Positions 32,150 through 41,825 of a stretch of 64,000 bases of DNA are shown in pieces. A program made the position numbers and the translations under genes. Location: the NCBI RefSeq assembly GCF_023065955.2, contig NW_026622963.1, positions 10,733,001 through 10,797,000 of the forward strand, written 5' to 3'. The notes beneath the pieces are model-generated. The model was not told the DNA's origin. It saw only the letters and a program-made list of their open reading frames with translations, and made no database searches. Origin of the DNA: Ursus arctos. Taxonomy: Eukaryota; Chordata; Mammalia; Carnivora; Ursidae. Each line of letters begins with the position of its first letter. Position 1 is the first letter of the stretch.

Positions 32150-32835
32150 TTGGCTGTGCTCGCACTCGGTTGGTGCCAGAGCTGGGGGCCTCCACTCAGT
32201 TCACTAGCTCCTGGCGGGGACAGGAGCACCAAGCACAAGTGGGGGTGAGGGACAGCCCTGCCTCACAGGGCCCAGAGGCCTGGAAGGAGCTAGAGAAGGC
32301 AGAGGAGCCACTGCTCTCTCTTGGCCATGCTCTCTCCTCCCTTCCTTCCCCTTCCAGGTAGGGCTCCTCCTCAGAGGGCCTAGGAGAGGGCCTCAGATGC
32401 CCAGCCAGAGGTCACATTTGGTCTGGGAACACCCTGTGGGGGCTCGCTGGGTGGTCTGATCTGCAGGGACTCTGGGTCCATAAGGAGAGATAGGGTCCTG
32501 CCTTCCCCGGGTTTTGACCCCCATCGCCCACTGTCCTCAGGGCTCTACACACAGCAGGTGCTCAGTCGGCCAGTGTAGCATCTATCTCAGCTGGTGACTA
32601 CTCCCTGACATGCACATCAGAGGCCACAGGCAAACAGTGTCCCTTGGAAGTGTCTGGTTGGAGTCAGGCAAGTCTCTCAACATTGATGTCACTTTCAGTG
32701 TGGAACAGCTGGGGACAGGGAGACAGGATTTTTGTCTGCCTTCCAGGATGGAGACTAACTGCGGTTGAGGCTAGAGAGCAGGAAGGGGCAGGAGGCAGAC
32801 TCAGGGTGGGGAGGCTGAAGAGCCCCAGACTGACA
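32150..32835. other. No gene seen
   Basis: GC-rich unique sequence with no recognised repeat or coding segment. Confidence 0.4.
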
Positions 32836-32839
32836 GGAT

Positions 32840-32945
32840 TCCTGCTGTTGCTGCTGACTGCCCACCTTGTGCAGGTTATCCGCCTTCTGTGGGCCTCAGT
32901 TTCCACGTCTGTGGGTTGAGAATGATCACTCCGTCTTGTCCAGTT
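32840..32945 (+). repeat. MIR fragment, sense
   Basis: 'tgactgcccaccttgtgcag', 'ctgtgggcctcagtttccac' and 'gtctgtgggttgagaatgat' are MIR core. Confidence 0.65.
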
Positions 32946-33140
32946 TCTTGGACTTCATGCAGTGAGGTCAGATGGGGGACTAAGCATGGACCTGCCCCGG
33001 CAGCTGTCCAGGGTACTGGGGGGGGGGGTGCTGGGCACACTCTTGGCTTTGCTGGCCCACCTCTGGAGGTGGGGCAGTCTCCACCTTCTGAGGCTGCCTT
33101 TTCCACTGCTGGGTAGTTGTCCTCCTTAGAATGGTCTTGG

Positions 33141-33600
33141 TATTAACTTCCCGGGGCTGCTGGAACAAACGACCACAAGCCTGCTGTCTCAGAACAACGG
33201 GAATATACTCTCTCATGGTTCTGGAGGCTGAACGTCTGAAATGAAGGTGTCGGCAGGGTCATGCTCTCTCTGAAGGCCCTGGAGGAGGAAACGTCTTGCC
33301 CCTCCCAGCTTCCCATGGTTGCTGGCATTCTTTGGTGTTCCTTGGCTCACAGATGCATCACGCCAATCTCTGCCTTCGTCTTCACGTGACATTCTTCTGT
33401 TTGTGCATCTGTGTCCAAATTTACCTCTTTTTATAAAGACACCAGTTGTTGGATTAGAACACCCGAATCCAGTATGACCTCGTCTTGACTAGTGACCTCT
33501 GGAATGACGAATTTGCTGTTTCCAAATAAAGTCACAGTCTGAAGTTCCAGGTCGACATGAATTGGGGGGGGGGGGGACAGTTCAACCTGGTACATTCATC
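33141..33600 (-). mobile_element. MaLR-type (MLT1-like) LTR, antisense
   Basis: 'ggggctgctggaacaaacga', 'tctcatggttctggaggctg', 'gaaggtgtcggcagggtcat', 'gcatcacgccaatctctgcc', 'aagacaccagttgttggatt' and 'tccaaataaagtcacagtct' follow a reversed MLT1-like LTR. The terminal 'gaattgggggg' has expanded to 13 G at 33564-33576. This is a solo LTR relic of a nonautonomous retrotransposon; no internal genes are present. The exact subfamily is not assigned. Confidence 0.7.
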
Positions 33601-33604
33601 GTCC

Positions 33605-34545
33605 TTCTCCTGAGCTCAGACATACATCCTGTGATGGACAGGTTCTCCCCCTGCCCAGCCCCCACTCCGTCAGCCTCCCGTGCCCCAACAGGGTTCCAGC
33701 CCCGCTGTGCCCTCGTCTGCTCTTCCGAGTACAGCAGCTTGCTGGTGTCGCAGACACTTACCTGGCCGAGGGCCTGTCTTACCTCCCTGGCTTGGGAGTC
33801 TCTCCTGTTCTTCTCGCCCTTTAGGTTCGGAACTCGCAGGGCTGCGCTCCAGGACTCAGCCCCGGTCCCACCAATTACGAGCCGCCTTGACGTGTAGCAC
33901 TATAAACCCCTTCACCTCATTATAGGACATTTCTTTTGAATGGCCTTTAAAAACCATCTCATTACACAGGAAGAACTGTAATTACCTTGCTCAAGATGGG
34001 GGTTCTAGATGAGCTGGTGTCTGGCAGTGTCGAAACCGCAGGACAGGGTTCACAACTGGCTAGTTTGGCCACTATGGCTGAGCTCCTCCCCTCCCACATT
34101 TAATCCTCTCGGACCCCTTGTCCCCTGGGATCTGGGCACCCTCGTCTCTGTTGGTGGCCCCAGGAAGTCAGAGTCTCCCACAGAAAGAGCAGAGCTGCAG
34201 AGGGCCCTGGGCTTGGATTTGTGCTCATGTCGTGATGGTCAGAGCTCCCCCAGCTGTTGTGGGGGACTGTCCAACCTCTTCCCAAGCCCACCCTCCTGGA
34301 GCCTGGCGGAGCTTATCTGGTGGCCCCTGAAAACTGCAGCGAGGGGGGGCCCCTGAGGTCAGTAGGTCCAGCGCCTGGCCTCAGCCCCTTGCCCAGCTGG
34401 GATCCCTCCTGAGAAGGGACCCCAGCCCATCTTCTTGGTATCATCTTCCCGGAATCAGTGCTTCTGTATGACCTGTTTGGGGGACTTCTTTTGTGTCTGG
34501 CTTAAACTCCTGCTGTCTCAGGGTTCACCTGATGTTAATTAAGCT
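33605..34545. other. No gene seen
   Basis: Mixed-composition unique sequence. A mildly AT-rich part at 33890-34000 is unassigned. Confidence 0.4.
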
Positions 34546-34549
34546 CCTC

Positions 34550-34720
34550 TCTCCCCTGGCTGTGAGACCTTGGGCAAGTCACATGACCTTTCTGAGCTTA
34601 TTTCCTCACGTGCAGAGTGATTGGGATTGTTTCTTCTTCAAGGGTCGTGGTGAGCATGGGCTGTGGTCATGGGTGGGGGATGCCTGGTGTTGGGCACATA
34701 GTGGTAAGTGAACCCATGCT
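34550..34720 (+). repeat. MIR SINE, sense
   Basis: 'ctggctgtgagaccttgggc', 'aagtcacatgacctttctga', 'gcttatttcctcacgtgcag' and 'gggcacatagtggtaagtga' follow MIR from the core to the 3' end. Confidence 0.8.
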
Positions 34721-36120
34721 GTTGCCCTTGCCCCAGGAGAGACTAAGAACAGCTCAGTGTCCCTTGGTGGCCCTGGGTAAGTGTGGCTCTCCTCCCCTGT
34801 ACTCCTCCCCCCTCCCCTGCCCAGGGGGTTATGTGTGTGTGTTTTGGGGGGTGGTTACAGGGATAATTGCTTTCCTTTCTCTTAATCCCCTTCCCAGCTC
34901 TGCCCAGACCAGAGCTGTGGGTACAGCTGGGGCTCCTTCCCAAGTCTTACCCTCCCCCGAGGTTGCCAGCATGTGTCAGGGGAGCTGTAGAGGGAGAAAT
35001 GAGGGCCTGAGGGTGCCCCTCACTGGAGATACCCCCCCATGGGGCTTTTTTCTGCTGTCCTGACCTTTTCAGTTTTTGGCATTCTGATAGGCTGCTGGGA
35101 CCACTTTGGTCCCCACTGACTAGTTAGGTGGGCCACAGTGAGGGGTTGGCGGCATGTGGAAATGTCAGTGACGTCTACGGAGCCTGGCAGAGTGGCTCCC
35201 TTGGGAAGGGGGCCGCTGTGCCTGTGATAGGACAGCTCTGGAAAGAGACCTGGTTCCCTGGACCACAGGCCTGGTGGTCCGGAGTTGGGGGAGGGTGTGT
35301 GAGGAGGCCCCTGGGAAGGAGGACAGGGCAGTCGGGGTTTAGTACTGGCCTGTCCCAGACCCTCCTGGCCATTGCACCCCTCCCCAACCTCGTCAGCACA
35401 GACATCTTCCTAGGGAGCATCTGTCTCCAGGATCCCTTCGCCCCCTCCCAGTCTGGCCTAGGTGCCCCTGCTTGTGCCCCCTCAGCCCTGGACTGCCACC
35501 ACAGAGTGTACGTCCCCTCTCCTATTCACCATTCAGGACGCTGGAGGCCCTGCATAGATGGGCTGGAGGGAGTTACATTTGTGTGGTGCCTCTTCCCGGA
35601 GTCACTCGGGGGACCACGCTGGGCTTATTCGCTCTGGCACCCCCAGTGCCCAAGCAGTGCCCATTGCCTGGGACAGATTTGTGCAGAGATCGAATGATAG
35701 GAGGGTTGGGCCTTATGGCTAAGTCTCTTTGACCAGACCGGTGAACCCTAGGGGCAGGGGCCCTGCCTGCCTCTGAGACAGGCTCATCTGAGGGCAGAAG
35801 GTGTCTCCTCCCCAACCTCCTCCTCCTGGAAGTCTGTCCCTTGGGCTGGAGCAGGAGGTCCCAGTGCTCACAACACGTACGGCCATGGTTTGCTGCAGGC
35901 CCTGCTCTGGTCAGCCCCCAGCTGCCCTGTCTCCTGCAGGGGGTCTGCATGGCATCCTGGCACAGCCACCGCTGTGGGCTCTGGCCAGGGAGGCAGAGCT
36001 GTGCCAATTCTAGTGTCTGCCGACATCCTCCTCTGGGACTCCAGATACGGCTTCTGGGACTGCCTGGCGAAGCAGGGAGGGCAGATTCTCTCCTCTGCTC
36101 CTGAGTGATGAACCTCAGGG
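34721..36120. other. GC-rich unique sequence, no supported gene
   Basis: Pyrimidine tracts ending in AG occur (for example at about 34898 and 35939), but none pairs with a donor around a protein-like frame. The long minus frames at 35573-36142 are proline/arginine-rich and unrecognised. Confidence 0.4.
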
Positions 36121-36124
36121 GGGA

Positions 36125-36480
36125 TTCCTGTTCATTGAGCAACTCCTATGTTCCAGGCACTGGCAGCAAGGTAGCTGTGGCCCCTTCCCTTGCGAAGCTC
36201 ACAGGTTTTGTGGGGGTGGAGGTGGGACAGATAATAAACAAGTAAACAAACAGATAGATGTGTAATTGCAAATTGTGACAAGTGGTACAAGGGAATGATA
36301 GAGAATACAGAGGTGGGGGTGGCCTGCTGAGACAGCACAGTCTGGGAGGGCTTCTCTGAGGCAGTGTCTCATCCTATAATCAGATGGATGATGAGGAGGA
36401 AGCTCTGTGCAAGGAGGGGTGAAGAACATTCCATGCCTGGAGGAACCTTGGTGTGTTGAGGCGCTGGAAGAAAATTCATG
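36125..36480 (-). repeat. L2 LINE, antisense, first part, split by a SINEC
   Basis: Reversed L2 tail and 3' UTR: 'ttgagcaactcctatgttcc', 'aggcactggcagcaaggta', 'agataataaacaagtaaaca', 'gacaagtggtacaagggaat', 'gggcttctctgaggcagtgt' and 'gaacattccatgcctggag'. The element breaks at the SINEC and resumes at 36689. Confidence 0.9.
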
Positions 36481-36678
36481 AGGGTGCCTGCGTGGCTCAG
36501 TCGTTAAGCGTCTGCCTTTGGCTCAGGGCGCGATCCCAGAGTCCTGGGATCGAGCCCCGCATCGGGCTCCCTGCTCCGTTGGGAGCCTGCTTCTTCCTCT
36601 CCCACTCCCCCTGCTTGTGTTCCCTCTATCACTGGCTGTGTCTCTCTCTGTCAAATAAATAGATAAAGTCTTTTTAAA
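36481..36678 (+). mobile_element. SINEC (Can-SINE), young arctoid type, inserted in L2
   Basis: Begins 'agggtgcctgcgtggctcag'. It has the tRNA-Lys-like head ('tcgttaagcgtctgcctttg'), B-box-like 'gggatcgagccccgc', a CT-rich body and the end 'caaataaatagataaagtct' with a short A tail. The target duplication aaaattcatg lies at 36471-36480 and 36679-36688. The young subfamily resembles the copy at 22878. Confidence 0.95.
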
Positions 36679-36688
36679 AAAATTCATG

Positions 36689-37140
36689 GAATGGGAGAAA
36701 GAGAGCTGGAGGAGGTGGGGTCAGGGTAGGCGGCAGGGCTGGATCAGGCACAATCTGTGGGCCATGGTAAGGAGGGTGGGTGCTTCTTGTTCTAAGAGGA
36801 AGTTGATGGAGGGTTTCAAGCAGGGAAGGGACCTCCTCTAACTTAGGGCTCAGTGATACTGCCCTGGTTGCCGTGTGGGGGGACAGTGGAGAGGCACAAG
36901 GACACAGGGTGTATCCAGCAGGAGGTGGTGGGCCTGGCTGGGGATGGAGGTGCAGAGAGACGGTTGGGTTGGAGACACATTCAGGACTTGTGCTGGGTCG
37001 GAGTGAGGGAATTGGGAAGGAGTCCCAAGGGCTCCCCAGTTTCTGGTTTGCACAGCTGGGCCAATGGTGGAGACATGCACAGAAACAGTGATGCTGGCAG
37101 AGGAGGAGAGGGCTTGGAAGAGGAGGGATGAGGTGTTTGT
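36689..37140 (-). repeat. L2 LINE, antisense, second part
   Basis: Continuation: 'atctgtgggccatggtaagg', 'gagggtttcaagcagggaag', 'gatactgccctggttgccgt' and 'ggttgggttggagacacatt', matching the reversed RT C-terminal region. With the part before the SINEC it makes one L2 of about 0.8 kb. Confidence 0.85.
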
Positions 37141-37204
37141 GGGATATCGGGGGGGATATCAGGGGAGGTGACAGGGATGTGAGGATCTTCGTGGTAGCAG
37201 TCAG

Positions 37205-37315
37205 GTGACTGACATTCTTATCACCGTTTTACGGATGATGGCTCTGAAGCTCAGAAAGGCCACACGGCTGGTGTTGCCCGGCCAGAATATGAACCCAGAG
37301 CCATCACCTCTCGAG
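37205..37315 (-). repeat. MIR SINE, antisense
   Basis: 'attcttatcaccgttttacg', 'gatgatggctctgaagctca', 'gaaaggccacacggctggtg' and 'gaatatgaacccagagccat' form a reversed MIR. Confidence 0.8.
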
Positions 37316-38235
37316 GTGACCCTACCCTCATGTGGTCTTATCTTTGAGAAGAGCGGTGCTTTGCCTGAAGGGATGTGTTGTGAGTGGCAAGGTGTTAGGT
37401 GTGGGTAGGGAGGGCATCTCCCAGGGTTTCCACCTTGGTCTTCACCCAGGGCCACACCTGGGTTCAATTTCGGACTCTCTCCCCAGTATTACACTGCTAG
37501 TGCCCTTGGTTAGGAGGCCTCAGCTGCCCTGGGGAGGGTGGAGGGCAGCTCAGCTCTGTTCCCCCATTATGCCAGGGGGATCTAGAGAAGTCTTTCAATT
37601 GTTCAGCCTGAGAAGAGGTCTAAATCTAGCCCTGAGCTGAGGCAGAGGAGCCTAGCACAGGGTGGCTTCCTGGGGCTCAGCCTCCTCCTCCTCCCTTCCT
37701 GGACCTGGGAGGGGACTTAGGGCTTGCCAGACCCCATCCACTGGGGCTCCTCCTCTGCTGACTGGGTGGGGCAGTCAGAGGGCTGGTGGAAAAAGTACCG
37801 GACAAGGATGGGAGCCCTAGGGCTGCCGTTCACCCCTAGTAACCTCACCTGGACCGAGAGCCCAGTGAAGGAATGAGGCCTAAGGCCTTTTCCTCAGGCA
37901 TTCCAGGATCTCCATCTTCTGATGTCAGAGAGGAAAAACATACCAAACGCTTGGACTGTGGAGTTGTGGTCAGGGGATAGAACTGGTTAGGGGGCCTGGA
38001 AAACATGGCCAGAGTGATGGATCGTGAGTTAGTTGTGGGCTTGGGGGGGCACTATCAAAGCAGAAGCCAGTGGCATGGGGAAGGTCTGAGGAGGGACAAG
38101 GGACTAGGGGGCACACACAGACATGAGCCAGTTCATATGATGAAAGATTAACCCAGCAGATTTTCTACAAGAAGATGGGAGAGCAGCAGCCCTCCTTAGG
38201 GCCAACTATGACATTGGCCTCTGGTGTACTGGCCA
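37316..38235. other. No gene seen
   Basis: Unique sequence of mixed composition; no repeat or coding evidence. Confidence 0.4.
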
Positions 38236-38249
38236 CAGTAGCTGGTAAC

Positions 38250-38455
38250 TGGGTCAGGGTTCAGTGTGTCACCAGGGTCAGGGCTCATGTGAGAGCAGGA
38301 TCAGGGATCAGTATGTGAGCGGAGTTAAGGCTCAGTATGTGACTGGGATCAGGGATCAGTATGTGAGCAGGGTTGAGGCTCAGTATGTGACTGGGATCAG
38401 GGATCCGTATGTGAGCAGGGTTGAGGCTCAGTGTGTGACCAGGATCAGGGCTCAG
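38250..38455 (+). repeat. 24-bp minisatellite with 48-bp higher order
   Basis: About eight imperfect units of 24 bp. Two alternating forms recur: one begins 'tcagtatgtgactgggatca', the other 'tcagtatgtgagcagggttg'. The alternation gives a 48-bp higher-order repeat near 38331-38430. Because 24 is divisible by three, one frame stays open across the array (38264-38521, 85 codons, repeating 8-residue units containing YV). No start context, splice site or homologue supports translation. Confidence 0.9.
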
Positions 38456-38649
38456 CCTGGTTCTCTAGGTGGAGTCCCATCGGGGCAGGCCCGGTGCCCT
38501 CCTCAGCCATACTCCCTCTGAGCTCTCAGTGCTCATCTTCCCTCATGAGGCTTATTATTTAAGTGCCCAAGGCTGACGTCACTTACTCTGGGCCTTGGTG
38601 TGAAAAGGCCAAAGCCCTGGCCAGGAATCAGGTCATAATGTCCGGAGCT

Positions 38650-38790
38650 CCTCTAGAACTTGCCGTGTACCAGACAGTGTGTGTGTGTGTTTTATTCTCC
38701 CCATTTTATAGATCAGGAGACTAGAACTCAGAGGTGAAGGGACTTTCTGAGGTCAGCCAGCCGGTTACGTGGTGGAGCTGGGATAAATCT
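38650..38790 (-). repeat. MIR SINE, antisense, with short GT run
   Basis: 'ctccccattttatagatcag', 'gagactagaactcagaggtg' and 'aagggactttctgaggtcag' are reversed MIR core. A GT run ('gtgtgtgtgtgtttt') sits at its 5' edge. Confidence 0.8.
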
Positions 38791-39260
38791 CTCTGTCCCT
38801 TTCCCCCTTTCTAGGCTCCCTCAGCATCCCTCCCTGGGGCAGAGGGGAGCTCTCAGCAGAGCTCTTCCCTCCCAGGACCCCATGGAATCTTACTCTCTTT
38901 TCTATATACACCGGGGGCTGTCAGTTCAGCCTTCCTCGGACTGAAGCTCCCTGGGTGGGCCAGCTGGGCCTGAGGATGGACTAGGAGATGCTCCTCCAAG
39001 GTCTAAGGCATGCAGGCAGGTCCTGTCCTCCAGGGGCTGGGAATGGGTGGGGCTTGTTGGTAGGGCCCCAGAAAGGCCCAGGAGTTTGGCTTTGCCCCTT
39101 TGTTAGAAGGGAAGGGAAGGGGGCAGTCCGAGTGGAGGCATTTGGATATCATGGTCCTGAATTTGAGAACTTTGGAGGGTCCTTCCCAGCACCCCTGACA
39201 TCACCCCTACAGGCATTTTCCTCTGCTGCCTCCAGGAAATAGTGTGAAGAGGGCCACCCT
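38791..39260. other. No gene seen
   Basis: Unique sequence; no repeat or coding evidence recognised. Confidence 0.4.
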
Positions 39261-39263
39261 GCA

Positions 39264-39535
39264 TCCTGTAGGCCTGGACACCTCATACTACAGAGGGGGG
39301 TGGCGGAGGGCCAGAGAGGAGAAGACACTTGTGCCAAGCCACGTAGTATGTTAGTAGAGCAGAGGGACCAGCACCCCATGGCCCTATCTCTCACTGTCAG
39401 TGTTCCTAGATGTTCTCTCTCCCAAGCTCAAAGCTGTTGTGGAAACTGAACGCTCATAAGCCCACAGAGCAATCATATTCTAATAGGTGGGATTCTGAGC
39501 ACTGGGCCAGCTGTTCTCATGGGGCTTCCTGACCC
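39264..39535 (+). repeat. Local duplication, copy A (includes a MIR relic)
   Basis: Shares an ordered series of words with 40371-40635: 'agacacttgtgccaagccac' against 'acacacttgtgccaagaaac', 'tatgttagtagag' against 'gtgttagtagag', 'gtggaaactgaacgctca' against 'gtggaaactgaacacctc', and 'gggcttcctgacc' against 'gggccttcccgacc'. The first 110 bp is an antisense MIR in both copies. The similarity goes on beyond the MIR edge, so this is a duplication, not two independent insertions. Confidence 0.75.
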
Positions 39536-40190
39536 CTCTCAAACATTTCTCAGTGATAAAAGTCTGCCCATTTGTAAGTCATTTGGACAGTTTCATGGCG
39601 GAGAAGTGGTCCAGAATTTGAGTGAAGTCTCAGGAGGGAGGGGATCAAGGGAGGGTCAGCAGCAGCCCCTTGCATGGCTTACCTGCCCTGTGAGATGGAA
39701 ACCCCAGCAGGCCTGTGAGGTGGACAGGATCATCTTGTATCCCAGCAGGGGCAGCTACAACTCAGGGGGTTAGAGTGATGGGCCTAGAGTTTCCCAGCCT
39801 GTTTCTCTCCCACATCTGCCTGCTCCAAAGCCTGTCCCCATTATGTACCCAGACTGGGGCATAGAAAGGAAAGAGGGCGAGAGCTCCCTGACCTCAAGAA
39901 GCTGCTGAGAGAATGAGATTTAAGTCAGAAAAGTAAAGGGAGCAAGGGCTCCATTAGGGCTGTGTGCACTGATCGCAGCCCTGCCAGGAGCCCAGGAGAG
40001 ATGAGCATAGCTGGAGCTGTGGGGAAGGCTGGGTGAAGTTTGCTGAGGCTGTGTGTATAGGGCAGTGGGGGGGGGGGGGGGGGGTAGGGCAGAAAGGCAG
40101 CAGGCAAGAGCTGTCCCAGTGCTGAACAAAACCGGGTCCATAGGGCTTGTCTGCAGTTCTTCCTGGACACCTTTGGAGTGTCCCTTCTTA
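39536..40190. other. Spacer between duplicate copies
   Basis: Unique sequence. A weak L2-like antisense stretch may lie at 39845-40040. A pure G run of 18 bases lies at 40067-40084. Confidence 0.4.
40067..40084 (+). repeat. Poly-G run (18 G)
   Basis: Uninterrupted G18, flanked by 'gggcagt' and 'tagggc'. It can form G-quadruplex structures and is prone to length errors in sequencing. Confidence 0.9.
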
Positions 40191-40194
40191 TGCC

Positions 40195-40318
40195 CGAGCC
40201 TCAGTTTGCTCTCCTGGCAAATCGAGTGCTGATATCTGCATCATGGCCTTGTTGAGAGGATAAGGGAAGGCCAGTGAGGATCGCGCTGGGCTCATAGCCT
40301 GTAGTCAATACGGGCACT
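40195..40318 (+). repeat. MIR SINE, sense
   Basis: 'cccgagcctcagtttgctct', 'catggccttgttgagaggat' and 'catagcctgtagtcaatacg' follow MIR core to 3' end. Confidence 0.7.
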
Positions 40319-40370
40319 GGGAGGGGTGGCTTGTTTGGGGGTCTTGCCACCTCCCTTAGGTGTCCGCCAG

Positions 40371-40635
40371 CCTTTAGGGCTGGATAACTTATGTTGCAGA
40401 TGGGGCACCTGGGGACCAGAGAGGGAGACACACTTGTGCCAAGAAACATGGTGTGTTAGTAGAGGAAGGGGCTGTCCTCAGCGTCCTCTCTCCCAGTGCC
40501 GGTATTCCTAGGTGGTGCCTCTCCCAGGCCCAGAAGGCTTGTGGAAACTGAACACCTCTGAGGACTCAAAGGGATGGTGCTCTACAGTGGGAGTCCAGGC
40601 CCTGTGACTTCTGTTCTCTTGGGCCTTCCCGACCT
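40371..40635 (+). repeat. Local duplication, copy B (includes a MIR relic)
   Basis: Partner of 39264-39535, in the same orientation about 1.1 kb downstream. Visible similarity starts at 'tttagggctggataactta' and ends at the pyrimidine stretch after 'gggccttcccgacc'. Flanks beyond these points do not match. Confidence 0.75.
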
Positions 40636-40639
40636 TCTC

Positions 40640-41070
40640 CCTGCACCAGCCTCAGCCCACAGGTGACCTTATAGCTCTGGGCTGAGCTTCATCTCCCTTT
40701 AACCACACTCCCTTGCCCCCCCACCCCGGGCCCTATGCAAAGGTCCTTCTCAAGCCCTATTGGCAACGTAAGGCCTCCTAGGTGCCCCATCTTACCAGGA
40801 AAATGGGATGCTTTCAGGCAGGAGTGAGTGGAGCAGAGGCTGCTGGAAACCAAAGGAGAGACCTCTCTCACCTTCTCCTGCCTCATCTTCTCAAACGGCC
40901 TGGCCCCCTGCCAGCCCTGGGTATGGGACAACTTGCAGCACTGGGAGAGTGTCAGGAAGAGTCCACCCTTAAACACCCCTCCTGGGCCTGCTGATTATGC
41001 TTGACAAGTCCTCCACCTTCAGCCCCGTGAGCCTTTCTGGCCCTTGGCATCTCCTGGTCTGTTAGGAACA
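40640..41070. other. No gene seen
   Basis: GC-rich unique sequence. Confidence 0.4.
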
Positions 41071-41074
41071 GACA

Positions 41075-41195
41075 GTCCTAGGTGTGAGTCCCAGCTCAGC
41101 CATTCCCAGCTATGACCTTGGGCAAGGGGCATTACCCGCGGGAGCCCGTTTTCTCATTAAGTGGGAATAATCACACCGGCCCGGTTGGTGTGCAG
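41075..41195 (+). repeat. MIR SINE, sense
   Basis: 'ggtgtgagtcccagctcagc', 'cagctatgaccttgggcaag', 'cccgttttctcattaagtgg' and 'gaataatcacaccggcccgg' follow MIR. Confidence 0.8.
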
Positions 41196-41735
41196 TTCCA
41201 GCATAGACACACAGCTATGGCCAGAGCTGCTTTTCCCCTCTTCCCTCTTCCTCCACCCCTGCCTGCTTAGAGCCCGAGAACTTCAGGAACCTGGTGTGTG
41301 GGTGAGGTTGGTCCTGGGAAGACAGCATAGGGGAAGCCGCAGGTATAGGCCACGCTCAGCACCGGTGTTTTGTACACCATGAGGGCCAAACTGAGCTGCC
41401 ACCGCGGATGCTGTGTGGCCTCTGACCTTGTTGCCTCTGACCTGGCTCTGGAAGCATCTCTCCTGCAGCCCCCAGCCCCATTCCACTTACCCAGCTCAGG
41501 AGGGCCATTTAGAGTAATGCTACCAACACTGGGAACTCGCAGGCCTTGGCCACCAGTGACATACACCTTGCCTGCCGCCCAAGGCCTAGACCCCAGTCGA
41601 CCGTGCACAAGTCGGTCCAGGGAAAGGGAGTCTAGGAGCGGAGCAGCCTCGGGCTCTTCTCTACCTCAGTCTCTCTGGGCACCAAGTGCTCACACAGAGC
41701 CTAGCGCAGGCTTAGTGCTTCACATGCTTTAGCTA
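41196..41735. other. No gene seen
   Basis: GC-rich unique sequence; no repeat or coding evidence. Confidence 0.4.
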
Positions 41736-41739
41736 TTCT

Positions 41740-41825
41740 TGTTGGGAGTAGTAAGAGGAGGAGGAGGGTAGCAGTCCCATTTCATGGAAGAGCAGGGTGA
41801 GGCCCAGAGCAGTTAAAAGCCACTA
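41740..41825 (-). repeat. MIR fragment, antisense
   Basis: 'cagtcccatttcatggaaga' then 'gcagggtgaggcccagagca' and 'gttaaaagcc' fit the reversed core. Confidence 0.55.

Noticed and set aside
33141..33600. Endogenous retrovirus with genes
   Set aside because: Only an LTR-type sequence is present; there is no internal region and no gag- or pol-like frame next to it.
34880..34980. Exon after a pyrimidine-rich acceptor near 34898
   Set aside because: No consensus donor and no recognisable protein in any frame.
38250..38455. CRISPR-like array
   Set aside because: Units are contiguous 24-bp tandem repeats without unique spacers, in a mammalian genome; a minisatellite.
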